DNA from: Cinclus cinclus
Lineage: Eukaryota > Chordata > Aves > Passeriformes > Cinclidae
Direction: 5' to 3'
Length of the DNA: 64,000 bases
Assembly (NCBI RefSeq): GCF_963662255.1
Contig: NC_085052.1
Location: 36,962,654 to 37,026,653 of the forward strand
Part shown: piece after piece, positions 24,927 through 36,931 of the stretch
Layout of the letters: each line of letters starts with the position of its first letter
How positions within the stretch are numbered: the first letter of the stretch is position 1
Translations under genes and position numbers: made by a program
The notes under the pieces: generated by a model
What the model was told of the DNA's origin: nothing
Database searches by the model: none
Seen by the model: the letters and a program-made list of their open reading frames with translations, nothing else

Positions 24927-27130
24927 TTGGGTCACAATGGTTCCTTGCTTCTCTTAACCTCTGTGGTGTCACAATGCATTCCAAGCCCTTTTAGGCCACT
25001 TGGTCTTACAATGAACCATTTGATTCTTGGCCTTCATGGTGTCATAATGGTTCCTTGCTTCTATAGGTCCCCATGCTGTCAGAGTTCATGCGTGGTCCTT
25101 TTGCGCCCCCTGGTGTCAAAAGGGATGCTTAGATTGTTAGCCTGCATTGGGTCACTATGGTTCCTTGCTTCTCTTAACCCCTGTGGTGTCACAATGCATC
25201 CCATGCCCTTTTAGGCCACTTGATGTCACAATGAATCATTTGATTCTTGGCCTCCATGGTGGCATAATTGTACCAGGTTTTACTTGGGCCCCATGCTTTC
25301 ACAATACATCCCTGCCCCTTTTAGGCCCATTGGTGTCACAAGGGATCATTAGATTGTTAGCCTGCATTGGGTCACAATGGATCCGTGCTTCTCTTAACCC
25401 CTGTGCTGTCACAATGCATCCCATGCCCTTTTAGGCCACTTGATGTCACAATGAATCATTTGATTCTTGGCCTCCATGGTGTCATAATGGTTCCTTGTTT
25501 CTATTGGGCCTCATGCATTCACAATTCATCCCTGCCCCTTTTAGGCGCATTGGTGTCACAAGGGATCATTAGATTGTTAGCCTGTATTGGGTCACAATGG
25601 ATCCTTGCTTCTCTTAACCCCTGTGATGTCACAATGCATCCCATGCCCTTTTAGGCCACTTGATGTCACAATGAATCATTTGATTCTTGGCCTCCACGGT
25701 GGCATAATAGATCCTTGCTTCTATTGGTCCCCGTGCTGTAACAATCTATCCCTGGCCCTTTTTATACCCCATGGTGCCACGAGGGATCATTAGATTGTTA
25801 GCCTGCATTGGGTCACAATGGTTCCTTGCTTTTCTTAACCTCTGTGGTGTCACAATGCATTCCAAGCCCTTTTAGGCCACTTGGTCTTACAATGAACCAT
25901 TTGATTCTTGGCCTTCATGGTGTCATAATGGTTCCTTGCTTCTTTAGGTCCCCATGCTCTCAGAGTTCATCCGTGGTCCTTTTTGCGCACCCGGGTGTCA
26001 AAAGTGATCATTAGATTGTTAGCCTGCATTGGGTCACAATGGATCCTTGCTTCTCTTAACCCCTGTGGTGTTACAATGCATCCCATGCCCTTTTAGGCCA
26101 CTTGATGTCACAATGAATCATTTGATTCTTGGCCTCCATGGTGGCGTAATTGTACGAGGTTTTAATTGGGCCCCATGCTTTCACAATACATCCCTGCCCC
26201 TTTTAGGCCCATTGGTGTCAAAAGGGATCATTAGATTGTTAGCCTGTATTGGGTCACAATGGATCCTTGCTTCTCTTAACCCCTGTGCTGTCACAATGCA
26301 TCCCATGCCCTTTTAGGCCACTTGATGTCACAATGAATCATTTGATTCTTGGCCTCCACGGTGGCATAATAGATCCTTGCTTCTATTGGTCCCCGTGCTG
26401 TAACAATCTATCCCTGGCCCTTTTTATACCCCCTGGTGCCACAAGGGATCATTAGATTGTTAGCCTGCATTGGGTCACAATGGTTCCTTGCTTCTCTTAA
26501 CCTCTGAGGTGTCACAATGCATTCCAAGCCCTTTTAGGCCACTTGGTCTTACAATGAACCATTTGATTCTTGGCCTTCATGGTGTCATAATGGTTCCTTG
26601 CTTCTTTAGGTCCCCAGGCTGTCAGAGTTCATCCGTGGTCCTTTTGCGCACCCGGGTGTCAAAAGGGATTCTTAGATTGTTAGCCTGCATTGGGTCACAA
26701 TGGTTCCTTGCTTCTCTTAACCCCTGTGCTGTCACAATGCATCCCATGACCTTTTAGGCCACTTGATGTCACAATGAATCATTTGATTCTTGGCCTCCAT
26801 GGTGTCATAATGGTTCCTTGTTTCTATTGGGCCCCATGCCTTCACAATACATCCCTGCCCCTTTTAGGCGCCTTGGTGTCAAAAGGGATCATTAGATTGT
26901 TAGCCTCCATTGGGTCACAATGGATCCTTACTTCTCTTAACCCCTGTGCTGTCACAATGCATCCCATGCCCTTTTAGGCCACATGACGTCACAATGAATT
27001 ATTTGATTCTTGGCCTCCATGGCGGCATAATAGATCCTTGCTTCTATTGGTCCCCGTGCTGTAACAATCCATCCCTGGCCCTTTTTATACCCCCTGGTGC
27101 CACAAGGGATCATTAGATTGTTAGCCTGCA
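24927..27130. repeat. Region II HOR unit, 10 monomers (2,204 bp)
   Basis: The unit starts at the tagged D monomer (GGGATGCTTAGATT, then TCACTATGG at 25,147). It then holds an F-like monomer with GGGCCTCATGCATTC (25,367), B (25,587), a D form with CTTTAGGTCCCC (25,808), E (26,029), B (26,249), D (26,470), F (26,690) and B (26,910), and ends at the next tagged D (27,131). The GGGCCTCATGCATTC variant recurs at 29,553 and 40,897. Confidence 0.75.
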
Positions 27131-29112
27131 TTGGGTCACAATGGTTCCTTGCTTCTCTTAACCTCTGTGGTGTCACAATGCATTCCAAGCCCTTTTAGGC
27201 CACTTGGTCTTACAATGAACCATTTGATTCTTGGCCTTCATGGTGTCATAATGGTTCCTTGCTTCTATAGGTCCCCATGCTGTCAGAGTTCATCCGTTGT
27301 CCTTTTGCGCCCCCTGGTGTCAAAAGGGATGCTTAGATTATTAGCCTGCATTGGGTCACTATGGTTCCTTGCTTCTCTTAACCCCTGTGGTGTCACAATG
27401 CATCCCATGCCCTTTTAGGCCACTTGATGTCACAATGAATCATTTGATTCTTGGCCTCCATGGTGGCATAATTGTACCAGGTTTTACTTGGGCGCCATGC
27501 TTTCACAATACATCCCTGCCCCTTTTAGGCCCATTGGTGTCACAAGGGATCATTAGATTGTTAGCCTGCATTGGGTCACAATGGATCCTTGCTTCTCTTA
27601 ACCCCTGTGCTGTCACAATGCATCCCATGCCCTTTTAGGCAACATGATGTCACAATGAATCATTTGATTCTTGGCCTCCACCGTGGCATAATAGATCCTT
27701 GCTTCTATTGGTCCCCATGCTTTCACAATACATCCCTGCCCCTTTTAGGCCCATTGGTGTCACAAGGGATCATTAGATTGTTAGCCTGCATTGGGTCACA
27801 ATGGATCCTTGCTTCTCTTAACCTCTGAGGTGTCACAATGCATACCATGCCCTTTTAGGCCACTTGATGTCACAATGAATCATTTGATTCTTGGCCTCCA
27901 TGGTGTCATAATGGTTCCTTGTTTCTATTGGGCCCCATGCTGTCACAATTCATCCCTGGCCCTTTTACGCCCCCTGGTGTCAAATGGGATCCTGGGATTA
28001 TTAGCCTCCATTGGGTCACAATGGATCCTTGCTTCTCTTAACCCCTGTGCTGTCACAATGCATCCCATGCCCTTTTAGGCCACTTGATGTCACAATGAAT
28101 CATTTGATTCTTGGCCTCCATGGTGGCATAATAGATCCTTGCCTCTATTGGTCCCCGTGCTGTAACAATCCATCCCTGGCCCTTTTTATACCCCCTGGTG
28201 CCACAAGGGATCATTAGATTGTTAGCCTGCATTGGGTCACAATGGTTCCTTGCTTCTCTTAACCTCTGTGGTGTCACAATGCATTCCAAGCCCTTTTAGG
28301 CCACTTGGTCTTACAATGAACCATTTGATTCTTGGCCTTCATGGTGTCATAATGGTTCCTTGCTTCTATAGGTCCCCATGCTGTCAGAGTTCATCCGTGG
28401 TCCTTTTGCGCCCCCTGGTGTCAAAAGGGATTCTTAGATTGCTAACCTGCATTGGGTCACAATGGTTCCTTGCTTCTCTTAACCCCTGTGGTGTCACAAT
28501 GCATCCCATGCCCTTTTAGGCCACTTGATGTCACAATGAATCATTTGATTCTTGGCCTCCATGGTGGCATAATTGTACCAGGTTTCACTTGGGCCCCATG
28601 CTTTCACAATACATCCCTGCCCCTTTTAGGCCCATTGGTGTCAAAAGGGATCATTAGATTGTTAGCCTCCATTGGGTCACAATGGATCCTTACTTCTCTT
28701 AACCCCTGTGCTGTCACAATGCATCCCATGCCCTTTTAGGCCACATGATGTCACAATGAATTATTTGATTCTTGGCCTCCATTGTGTCATAATGGTTCCT
28801 TGTTTCTATTGGGCCCCATGCTTTCACAATACGTCCCTGCCCCTTTTAGGCCCATTGGTGTCAAAAGGGATCATTAGATTGTTAGCCTGCATTGGGTCAC
28901 AATGGATCCTTCCTTCTCTTAACCCCTGTGCTGTCACAATGCATCCCATGCCCTTTTAGGCCGCATGACGTCACAATGAATTATTTGATTCTTGGCCTCC
29001 ATGGTGGCATAATAGATCCTTGCTTCTATTGGTCCCCGTGCTGTAACAATCCATCCCTGGCCCTTTTTATACCCCCTGGTGCCACAAGGGATCATTAGAT
29101 TGTTAGCCTGCA
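27131..29112. repeat. Region II HOR unit, 9 monomers (1,982 bp)
   Basis: Tagged D (27,131), tagged C (27,351), a monomer with GGCAACATG and CCACCGTGG (27,571), A (27,791), B with GCCTCTATTGG (28,011), D (28,232), C (28,452), F-like (28,672) and B with CCGCATGACGTCAC (28,892). The same order, lengthened by one or two monomers, forms the units from 34,730 and 36,932. Confidence 0.78.
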
Positions 29113-31094
29113 TTGGGTCACAATGGTTCCTTGCTTCTCTTAACCTCTGTGGTGTCACAATGCATTCCAAGCCCTTTTAGGCCACTTGGTCTTACAATGA
29201 ACCATTTGATTCTTGGCCTTCATGGTGTCATAATGGTTCCTTGCTTCTATAGGTCCCCATGCTGTCAGAGTTCATCCGTGGTCCTTTTGCGCCCCCTGGT
29301 GTCAAAAGGGATGCTTAGATTATTAGCCTGCATTGGGTCACTAAGGTTCCTTGCTTCTCTTAACCCCTGTGGTGTCACAATGCATCCCATGCCCTTTTAG
29401 GCCACTTGATGTCACAATGAATCATTTGATTCTTGGCCTCCATGGTGGCATAATTGTACCAGGTTTTACTTGGGCCCCATGCTTTCACAATACATCCCTG
29501 CCCCTTTTAGGCCCATTGGTGTCACAAGGGATCATTAGATTGTTAGCCTGCATTGGGTCACAATGGATCCTTGCTTCTCTTAACCCCTGTGCTGTCACAA
29601 TGCATCCCATGCCCTTTTAGGCCACTTGATGTCACAATGAATCATTTGATTCTTGGCCTCCATGGTGTCATAATGGTTCCTTGTTTCTATTGGGCCTCAT
29701 GCATTCACAATTCATCCCTGCCCATTTTAGGCGCATTGGTGTCACAAGGGATCATTAGATTGTTAGCCTGTATTGGGTCACAATGGATCCTTGCTTCTCT
29801 TAACCCCTGTGATGTCACAATGCATCCCATGCCCTTTTAGGCCACTTGATGTCACAATGAATCATTTGATTCTTGGCCTCCACCGTGGCATAATAGATCC
29901 TTGCTTCTATTGGTCCCCATGCTTTCACAATACATCCCTGCCCCTTTTAGGCCCATTGGTGTCACAAGGGATCATTAGATTGTTAGCCTGCATTGGGTCA
30001 CAATGGTTCCTTGCTTCTCTTAACCTCTGAGGTGTCACAATGCATACCATGCCCTTTTAGGCCACTTGATGTCACAATGAATCATTTGATTCTTGGCCTC
30101 CATGGTGTCATAATGGTTCCTTGTTTCTATTGGGCCCCATGCCTTCACAATTCATCCCTGGCCCTTTTACGCCCCCTGGTGTCAAATGGGATCCTGGGAT
30201 TATTAGCCTCCATTGGGTCACAATGGATCCTTGCTTCTCTTAACCGCTGTGCTGTCACAATGCATCCCATGCCCTTTTAGGCCACTTGATGTCACAATGA
30301 ATCATTTGATTCTTGGCCTCCATGGTGGCATAATAGATCCTTGCCTCTATTGGTCCCCGTGCTGTAACAATCCATCCCTGGCCCTTTTTATACCCCCTGG
30401 TGCCACAAGGGATCATTAGATTGTTAGCCTGCATTGGGTCACAATGGTTCCTTGCTTCTCTTAACCTCTGTGGTGTCACAATGCATTCCAAGCCCTTTTA
30501 GGCCACTTGGTCTTACAATGAACCATTTGATTCTTGGCCTTCATGGTGTCATAATGGTTCCTTGCTTCTATAGGTCCCCATGCTGTCAGAGTTCATCCGT
30601 GGTCCTTTTGCGCCCCCTGGTGTCAAAAGGGATTCTTAGATTGTTAGCCTACATTGGGTCACAATGGTTCCTTGCTTCTCTTAACCCCTGTCCTGTCACA
30701 ATGCATCCCATGCCCTTTTAGGCCACTTGATGTCACAATGAATCATTTGATTCTTGGCCTCCATGGTGTCATAATGGTTCCTTGTTTCTATTGGGCCCCA
30801 TGCTTTCACAATACATCCCTGCCCCTTTTAGGCCCATTGGTGTCAAAAGGGATCATTGGATTGTTAGCCTCCATTGGGTCACAATGGATCCTTGCTTCTC
30901 TTAACCCCTGTGCTCTCACAATGCTTCCCATGCCCTTTTAGGCCACATGACGTCACAATGAATGATTTGATTCTTGGCCTCCATGGCGGCATAATAGATC
31001 CTTGCTTGTATTGGTCCCCGTGCTGTAACAATCCATCCCTGGCCCTTTTTATACCCCCTGGTGCCACAAGGGATCATTAGATTGTTAGCCTGCA

Positions 31095-31204
31095 TTGGGT
31101 CATAATGGTTCCTTGCTTCAATAGGTCCCCATGCTGTCAGAGTACATCCGTGGTCCTTTTGCGCACGCGGGTGTCAAAAGGGATTCTTAGTTTGTTAGCC
31201 TGCA
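31095..31204. repeat. 4-5-6 half-monomer (110 bp), copy 3
   Basis: Same junction again, 9,143 bp beyond copy 2, with CAGAGTACATCCG in subunit 5. All three copies follow a B monomer and precede a C monomer with TGTTCTGTCAC in subunit 2. Confidence 0.9.
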
Positions 31205-31865
31205 TTGGGTCACAATGGTTCCTTGTTTCTCTTAACCCCTGTTCTGTCACAATGCATACCATGCCCTTTTAGGCCACTTGATGTCACAATGAATCATTTG
31301 ATTCTTGGCCTCCATGGTGACATAATTGTACCAGGTTTTAGTTGGGCCCCATGCTTTCACAATTCATCCCTGCCCCTTTTAGGCCCATTGGTGTCACAAG
31401 GGATCATTAGATTGTTAGCCTCCATTGGGTCACAATGGATCCTTGCTTCTCTTAACCCCTGTGCAGTCACAATGCATCCCATGCCTTTTAGGCCACTTGA
31501 TGTCACAATGAATCATTTGATTCTTGGCCTCCATGGTGGCATAATAGATCCTTGCTTCTATTGGTCCCCGTGCTGTAACAATCCATCCCTGGCCCTTTTT
31601 ATACCCCCTGGTGCCACAAGGGATCATTAGATTGTTTGCATGCATTGGGTCACAATGGTTCCTTGCTTCTCTTAACCTCTGTGGTGTCACAATGCATTCC
31701 AAGCCCTTTTAGGCCACTTGATGTCACAATGAACCATTTGATTCTTGGCCTTCATGGTGTCATAATGGTTCCTTGCTTCTATAGGTCCCCATGCTGTCAG
31801 AGTCCATCCGTGGTCCTTTTTGCGCCCCCTGGTGTCAAAAGGGATTCTTAGATTGTTAGCCTGCA

Positions 31866-33187
31866 TTGGGTCACAATGGTTCCTTGCTTCTCTTAACCCC
31901 TGTGCTGTCACAATGCATCCCATGGCCTTTTTGGCCACATGATGTCACAATGAATTATTTGATTCTTGGCCTCCATGGCGGCATAATAGATCCTTCCTTC
32001 TATTGGTCCCCGTGCTGTAACAATTCATCCCTGCCGCTTTTAGGCCCATTGGTGTCACAACGAATCATTAGATTGTTAGCCTGCATTGGGTCACAATGGT
32101 TCCTTGCTTCTCTTAACCTCTGTGGTGTCACAATGCATCCCATGCCCTTTTAGGCCACTTGATGTCACAATGAATCATTTGATTCTTGGCCTCCATGGTG
32201 TCATAATGGTTCCTTGTTTCTATTGGGCCCCATGCTGTCACAATTCATCCCTGGCCCTTTTAAGCCCCCTGGTGTCAAATGGGATCCTGGGATTATTAGC
32301 CTCCATTGGGTCACAATGGATCCTTGCTTCTCTTAACCCCTGTGGTGTCACAATGCATCCCATGCCCTTTTAGGCCACTTGATGTCACAATGAACCATTT
32401 GATTCTTGGCCTCCACGGAGGCATAATAGATCCTTGCTTCTATTGGTCCCCGTGCTGTAACAATTCATCCCTGGCCCTTTTTATACCCCCTGGTGCCACA
32501 AGGGATCATTAGAGTGTTAGCCTGCATTGGGTCACAATGGTTCCTTGCTTCTCTTAACCCCTGTGCTGTCACAATGCATCCCATGGCCTTTTTGGCCACA
32601 TGATGTCACAATGAATTATTTGATTCTTGGCCTCCATGGCGGCATAATAGATCCTTCCTTCTATTCGTCCCCGTGCTGTAACAATTCATCCCTAGCCCTT
32701 TTAGGCCCATTGGTGTGAAAACGAATCATTAGATTGTTAGCCTGCATTGGGTCACAATGGTTCCTTGCTTCTCTTAACCTCTGTGGTGTCACAATGCATC
32801 CCATGCCCTTTTAGGCCACTTGATGTCACAATGAATCATTTGATTCTTGGCCTCCATGGTGTCATAATGGTTCCTTGTTTCTATTGGGCCCCATGCTGTC
32901 ACAATTCATCCCTGGCCCTTTTACGCCCCCTGGTGTCAAATGGGATCCTGGGATTATTAGCCTCCATTGGGTCACAATGGATCCTTGCTTCTCTTAACCC
33001 CTGTGCTGTCACAATGCATCCCATGCCCTTTTAGGCCACTTGATGTCACAATGAACCATTTGATTCTTGGCCTCCACGGAGGCATAATAGATCCTTGCTT
33101 CTATTGGTCCCCGTGCTGTAACAATCCATCCCTGGCCCTTTTTATACCCCCTGGTGCCACAAGGGATCATTAGAGTGTTAGCCTGCA
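31866..33187. repeat. Local tandem duplication of a 3-monomer, 661-bp segment
   Basis: The trio B'-A-B at 31,866, 32,086 and 32,306 is repeated immediately at 32,527, 32,747 and 32,967, all at exactly +661 bp. Both copies carry AGAGTGTTAGCC near their ends (about 32,511 and 33,172), where almost all other monomers read AGATTGTTAGCC. Both also have GAACCATTTG with CCTCCACGGAGG in the B monomer. The upstream paralogue (22,723-23,383) holds only one trio and lacks these variants. A few substitutions separate the two trios (for example TTCGTCCCC near 32,664). Confidence 0.88.
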
Positions 33188-34729
33188 TTGGGTCACAATG
33201 GTTCCTTGCTTCTCTTAACCTCTGTGCTGTCACAATGCATCCCATGCCCTTTTAGGCCACTTGATGTCACAATGAATCATTAGATTCTTGGCCTCCATGG
33301 TGTCATAATGGTTCCTTGTTTCTATTGGGCCCCATGCTTTCACAATACATCCCTGCCCCTTTTAGGCCCATTGGTGTCACAAGGGATCATTAGATTGTTA
33401 GCCTCCATTGGGTCACAATGGATCCTTACTTCTCTTAACCCCTGTGGTGTCACAATGCATCCCATGCCCTTTTAGGCCACATGACGTCACAATGAATTAT
33501 TGGATTCTTGGCCTCCATGGCGGCATAATAGATCCTTGCTTCTATTGGTCCCCGTGCTGTAACAATCCATCCCTGGCACTTTTTATACCCCCTGGTGCCA
33601 CAAGGGATCATTAGATTGTTAGCCTGCATTGGGTCACAATGGTTCCTTGCTTCTCTTAACCTCTGTGGTGTCACAATGCATTCCAAGCCCTTTTAGGCCA
33701 CTTGGTCTTACAATGAACCATTTGATTCTTGGCCTTCATGGTGTCATAATGGTTCCTTGCTTCTATAGGTCCCCATGCTGTCAGAGTTCATCCGTGGTCC
33801 TTTTGCGCCCCCTGGTGTCAAAAGGGATTCTTAGATTGTTAGCCTGCATTGGGTCACAATGGTTCCTTGCTTCTCTTAACCCCTGTGGTGTCACAATGCA
33901 TCCCATGCCCTTTTAGGCCACTTGATGTCACAATGAATCATTTGATTCTTGGCCTCCATGGTGGCATAATTGTACCAGGTTTTAATTGGGCCCCATGCTT
34001 TCACAATACATCCCTGCCCCTTTTAGGCCCATTGGTGTCACAAGGGATCATTAGATTGTTAGCCTGCATTGGGTCACAATGGTTCCTTGCTTCTCTTAAC
34101 CTCTGTGGTGTCACAATGCCTTCCAAGCCCTTTTAGGCCACTTGGTCTTACAATGAACCATTTGATTCTTGGCCTTCGTGGTGTCATAATGGTTCCTTGC
34201 TGCTATAGGTCCCCATGCTGTCAGAGTTCATCCGTGGTCCTTTTGCGCCCCCTGGTGTCAAAAGGGATTCTTAGATTGCTAACCTGCATTGGGTCACAAT
34301 GGTTCCTTGCTTCTCTTAACCCCTGTGGTGTCACAATGCATCCCATGCCCTTTTAGGCCACTTGATGTCACAATGAATCATTTGATTCTTGGCCTCCATG
34401 GTGGCATAATTGTACCAGGTTTTACTTGGGCCCCATGCTTTCACAATACATCCCTGCCCCTTTTAGGCCCATTGGTGTCAAAAGGGATCATTAGATTGTT
34501 AGCCTGCATTGGGTCACAATGGATCCTTACTTCTCTTAACCCCTGTGCTGTCACAATGCATCCCATGCCCTTTTAGGCCACATGACGCCACAATGAATTA
34601 TTTGATTCTTGGCCTCCATGGCGGCATAATAGATCCTTGCTTCTATTGGTCCCCGTGCTGTAACAATCCATCCCTGGCCCTTTTTATACCCCCTGGTGCC
34701 ACAAGGGATCATTAGATTGTTAGCCTGCA

Positions 34730-36931
34730 TTGGGTCACAATGGTTCCTTGCTTCTCTTAACCTCTGTGGTGTCACAATGCATTCCAAGCCCTTTTAGGCC
34801 ACTTGGTCTTACAATGAACCATTTGATTCTTGGCCTTCATGGTGTCATAATGGTTCCTTGCTTCTATAGGTCCCCATGCTGTCAGAGTTCATCCGTGGTC
34901 CTTTTGCGCCCCCTGGTGTCAAAAGGGATGCTTAGATTATTAGCCTGCATTGGGTCACTATGGTTCCTTGCTTCTCTTAACCCCTGTGGTGTCACAATGC
35001 ATCCCATGCCCTTTTAGGCCACTTGATGTCACAATGAATCATTTGATTCTTGGCCTCCATGGTGGCATAATTGTACCAGGTTTTACTTGGGCCCCATGCT
35101 TTCACAATACATCCCTGCCCCTTTTAGGCCCATTGGTGTCACAAGGGATCATTAGATTGTTAGCCTGCATTGGGTCACAATGGATCCTTGCTTCTCTTAA
35201 CCCCTGTGCTGTCACAATGCATCCCATGCCCTTTTAGGCAACATGATGTCACAATGAATCATTTGATTCTTGGCCTCCACCGTGGCATAATAGATCCTTG
35301 CTTCTATTGGTCCCCATGCTTTCACAATTCATCCCTGCCGCTTTTAGGCCCATTGGTGTCACAAGGGATCATTAGATTGTTAGCCTGCATTGGGTCACAA
35401 TGGATCCTTGCTTCTCTTAACCTCTGAGGTGTCACAATGCATACCATGCCCTTTTAGGCCACTTGATGTCACAATGAATCATTTGATTCTTGGCCTCCAT
35501 GGTGTCATAATGGTTCCTTGTTTCTATTGGGCCCCATGTTGTCACAATTCATCCCTGGCCCTTTTACGCCCCCTGGTGTCAAATGGGATCCTGGGATTAT
35601 TAGCCTCCATTGGGTCACAATGGATCCTTGCTTCTCTTAACCGCTGTGCTGTCACAATGCATCCCATGCCCTTTTAGGCCACTTGATGTCACAATGAATC
35701 ATTAGATTTTTGGCCTCCATGGTGGCATAATAGATCCTTGCCTCTATTGGTCCCCGTGCTGTAACAATCCATCCCTGGCCCTTTTTATACCCCCTGGTGC
35801 CACAAGGGATCATTAGATTGTTAGCCTGCATTGGGTCACAATGGTTCCTTGCTTCTCTTAACCCCTGTGCTGTCACAATGCATCCCATGCCCTTTTAGGC
35901 CACTTGATGTCACAATGAATCATTTGATTCTTGGCCTCCATGGTGGCATAATTGTACCAGGTTTTAATTGGGCCCCATGCTTTCACAATACATCCCTGCC
36001 CCTTTTAGGCCCATTGGTGTCACAAGGGATCATTAGATTGTTAGCCTGCATTGGGTCACAATGGTTCCTTGCTTCTCTTAACCTCTGTGGTGTCACAATG
36101 CATTCCAAGCCCTTTTAGGCCACTTGGTCTTACAATGAACCATTTGATTCTTGGCCTTCGTGGTGTCATAATGGTTCCTTGCTTCTATAGGTCCCCATGC
36201 TGTCAGAGTTCATCCGTGGTCCTTTTGCGCCCCCTGGCGTCAAAAGGGATTCTTAGATTGCTAACCTGCATTGGGTCACAATGGTTCCTTGCTTCTCTTA
36301 ACCCCTGTGGTGTCACAATGCATCCCATGCCCTTTTAGGCCACTTGATGTCACAATGAATCATTTGATTCTTGGCCTCCATGGTGGCATAATTGTACCAG
36401 GTTTTACTTGGGCCCCATGCTTTCACAATACGTCCCTGCCCCTTTTAGGCCCATTGGTGTCAAAAGGGATCATTAGATTGTTAGCCTCCATTGGGTCACA
36501 ATGGATCCTTACTTCTCTTAACCCCTGTGCTGTCACAATGCATCCCATGCCCTTTTAGGCCACATGATGTCACAATGAATTATTTGATTCTTGGCCTCCA
36601 TGGTGTCATAATGGTTCCTTGTTTCTATTGGGCCCCATGCTTTCACAATACGTCCCTGCCCCTTTTAGGCGCCTTGGTGTCAAAAGGGATCATTAGATTG
36701 TTAGCCTGCATTGGGTCACAATGGATCCTTCCTTCTCTTAACCCCTGTGCTGTCACAATGCATCCCATGCCCTTTTAGGCCGCATGACGTCACAATGAAT
36801 TATTTGATTCTTGGCCTCCATGGTGGCATAATAGATCCTTGCTTCTATTGGTCCCCGTGCTGTAACAATCCATCCCTGGCCCTTTTTATACCCCCTGGTG
36901 CCACAAGGGATCATTAGATTGTTAGCCTGCA
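34730..36931. repeat. Region II HOR unit, 10 monomers (2,202 bp)
   Basis: Tagged D (34,730), tagged C (34,950), the GGCAACATG monomer (35,170), A with CCCCATGTTGTCAC (35,390), B (35,610), E (35,831), D with TTCGTGG (36,051), C (36,271), F-like (36,491), B (36,711). The first four members match the next unit at exactly +2,202 bp. Confidence 0.8.

Larger units (their letters stand above)
29993..34729. repeat. Block P copy 3 with flanks (long duplicated segment)
   Basis: Downstream counterpart of 20,850-24,705, longer by 881 bp net. It contains the half-monomer 31,095-31,204, the internal 661-bp duplication 31,866-33,187 and the extra D monomer at 33,629. The monomer at 31,645 has a D signature in subunit 2 and from GAACC onward, but TTGATGTCAC at the start of subunit 3, a small conversion-like patch compared with 22,502. 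Confidence 0.82.
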
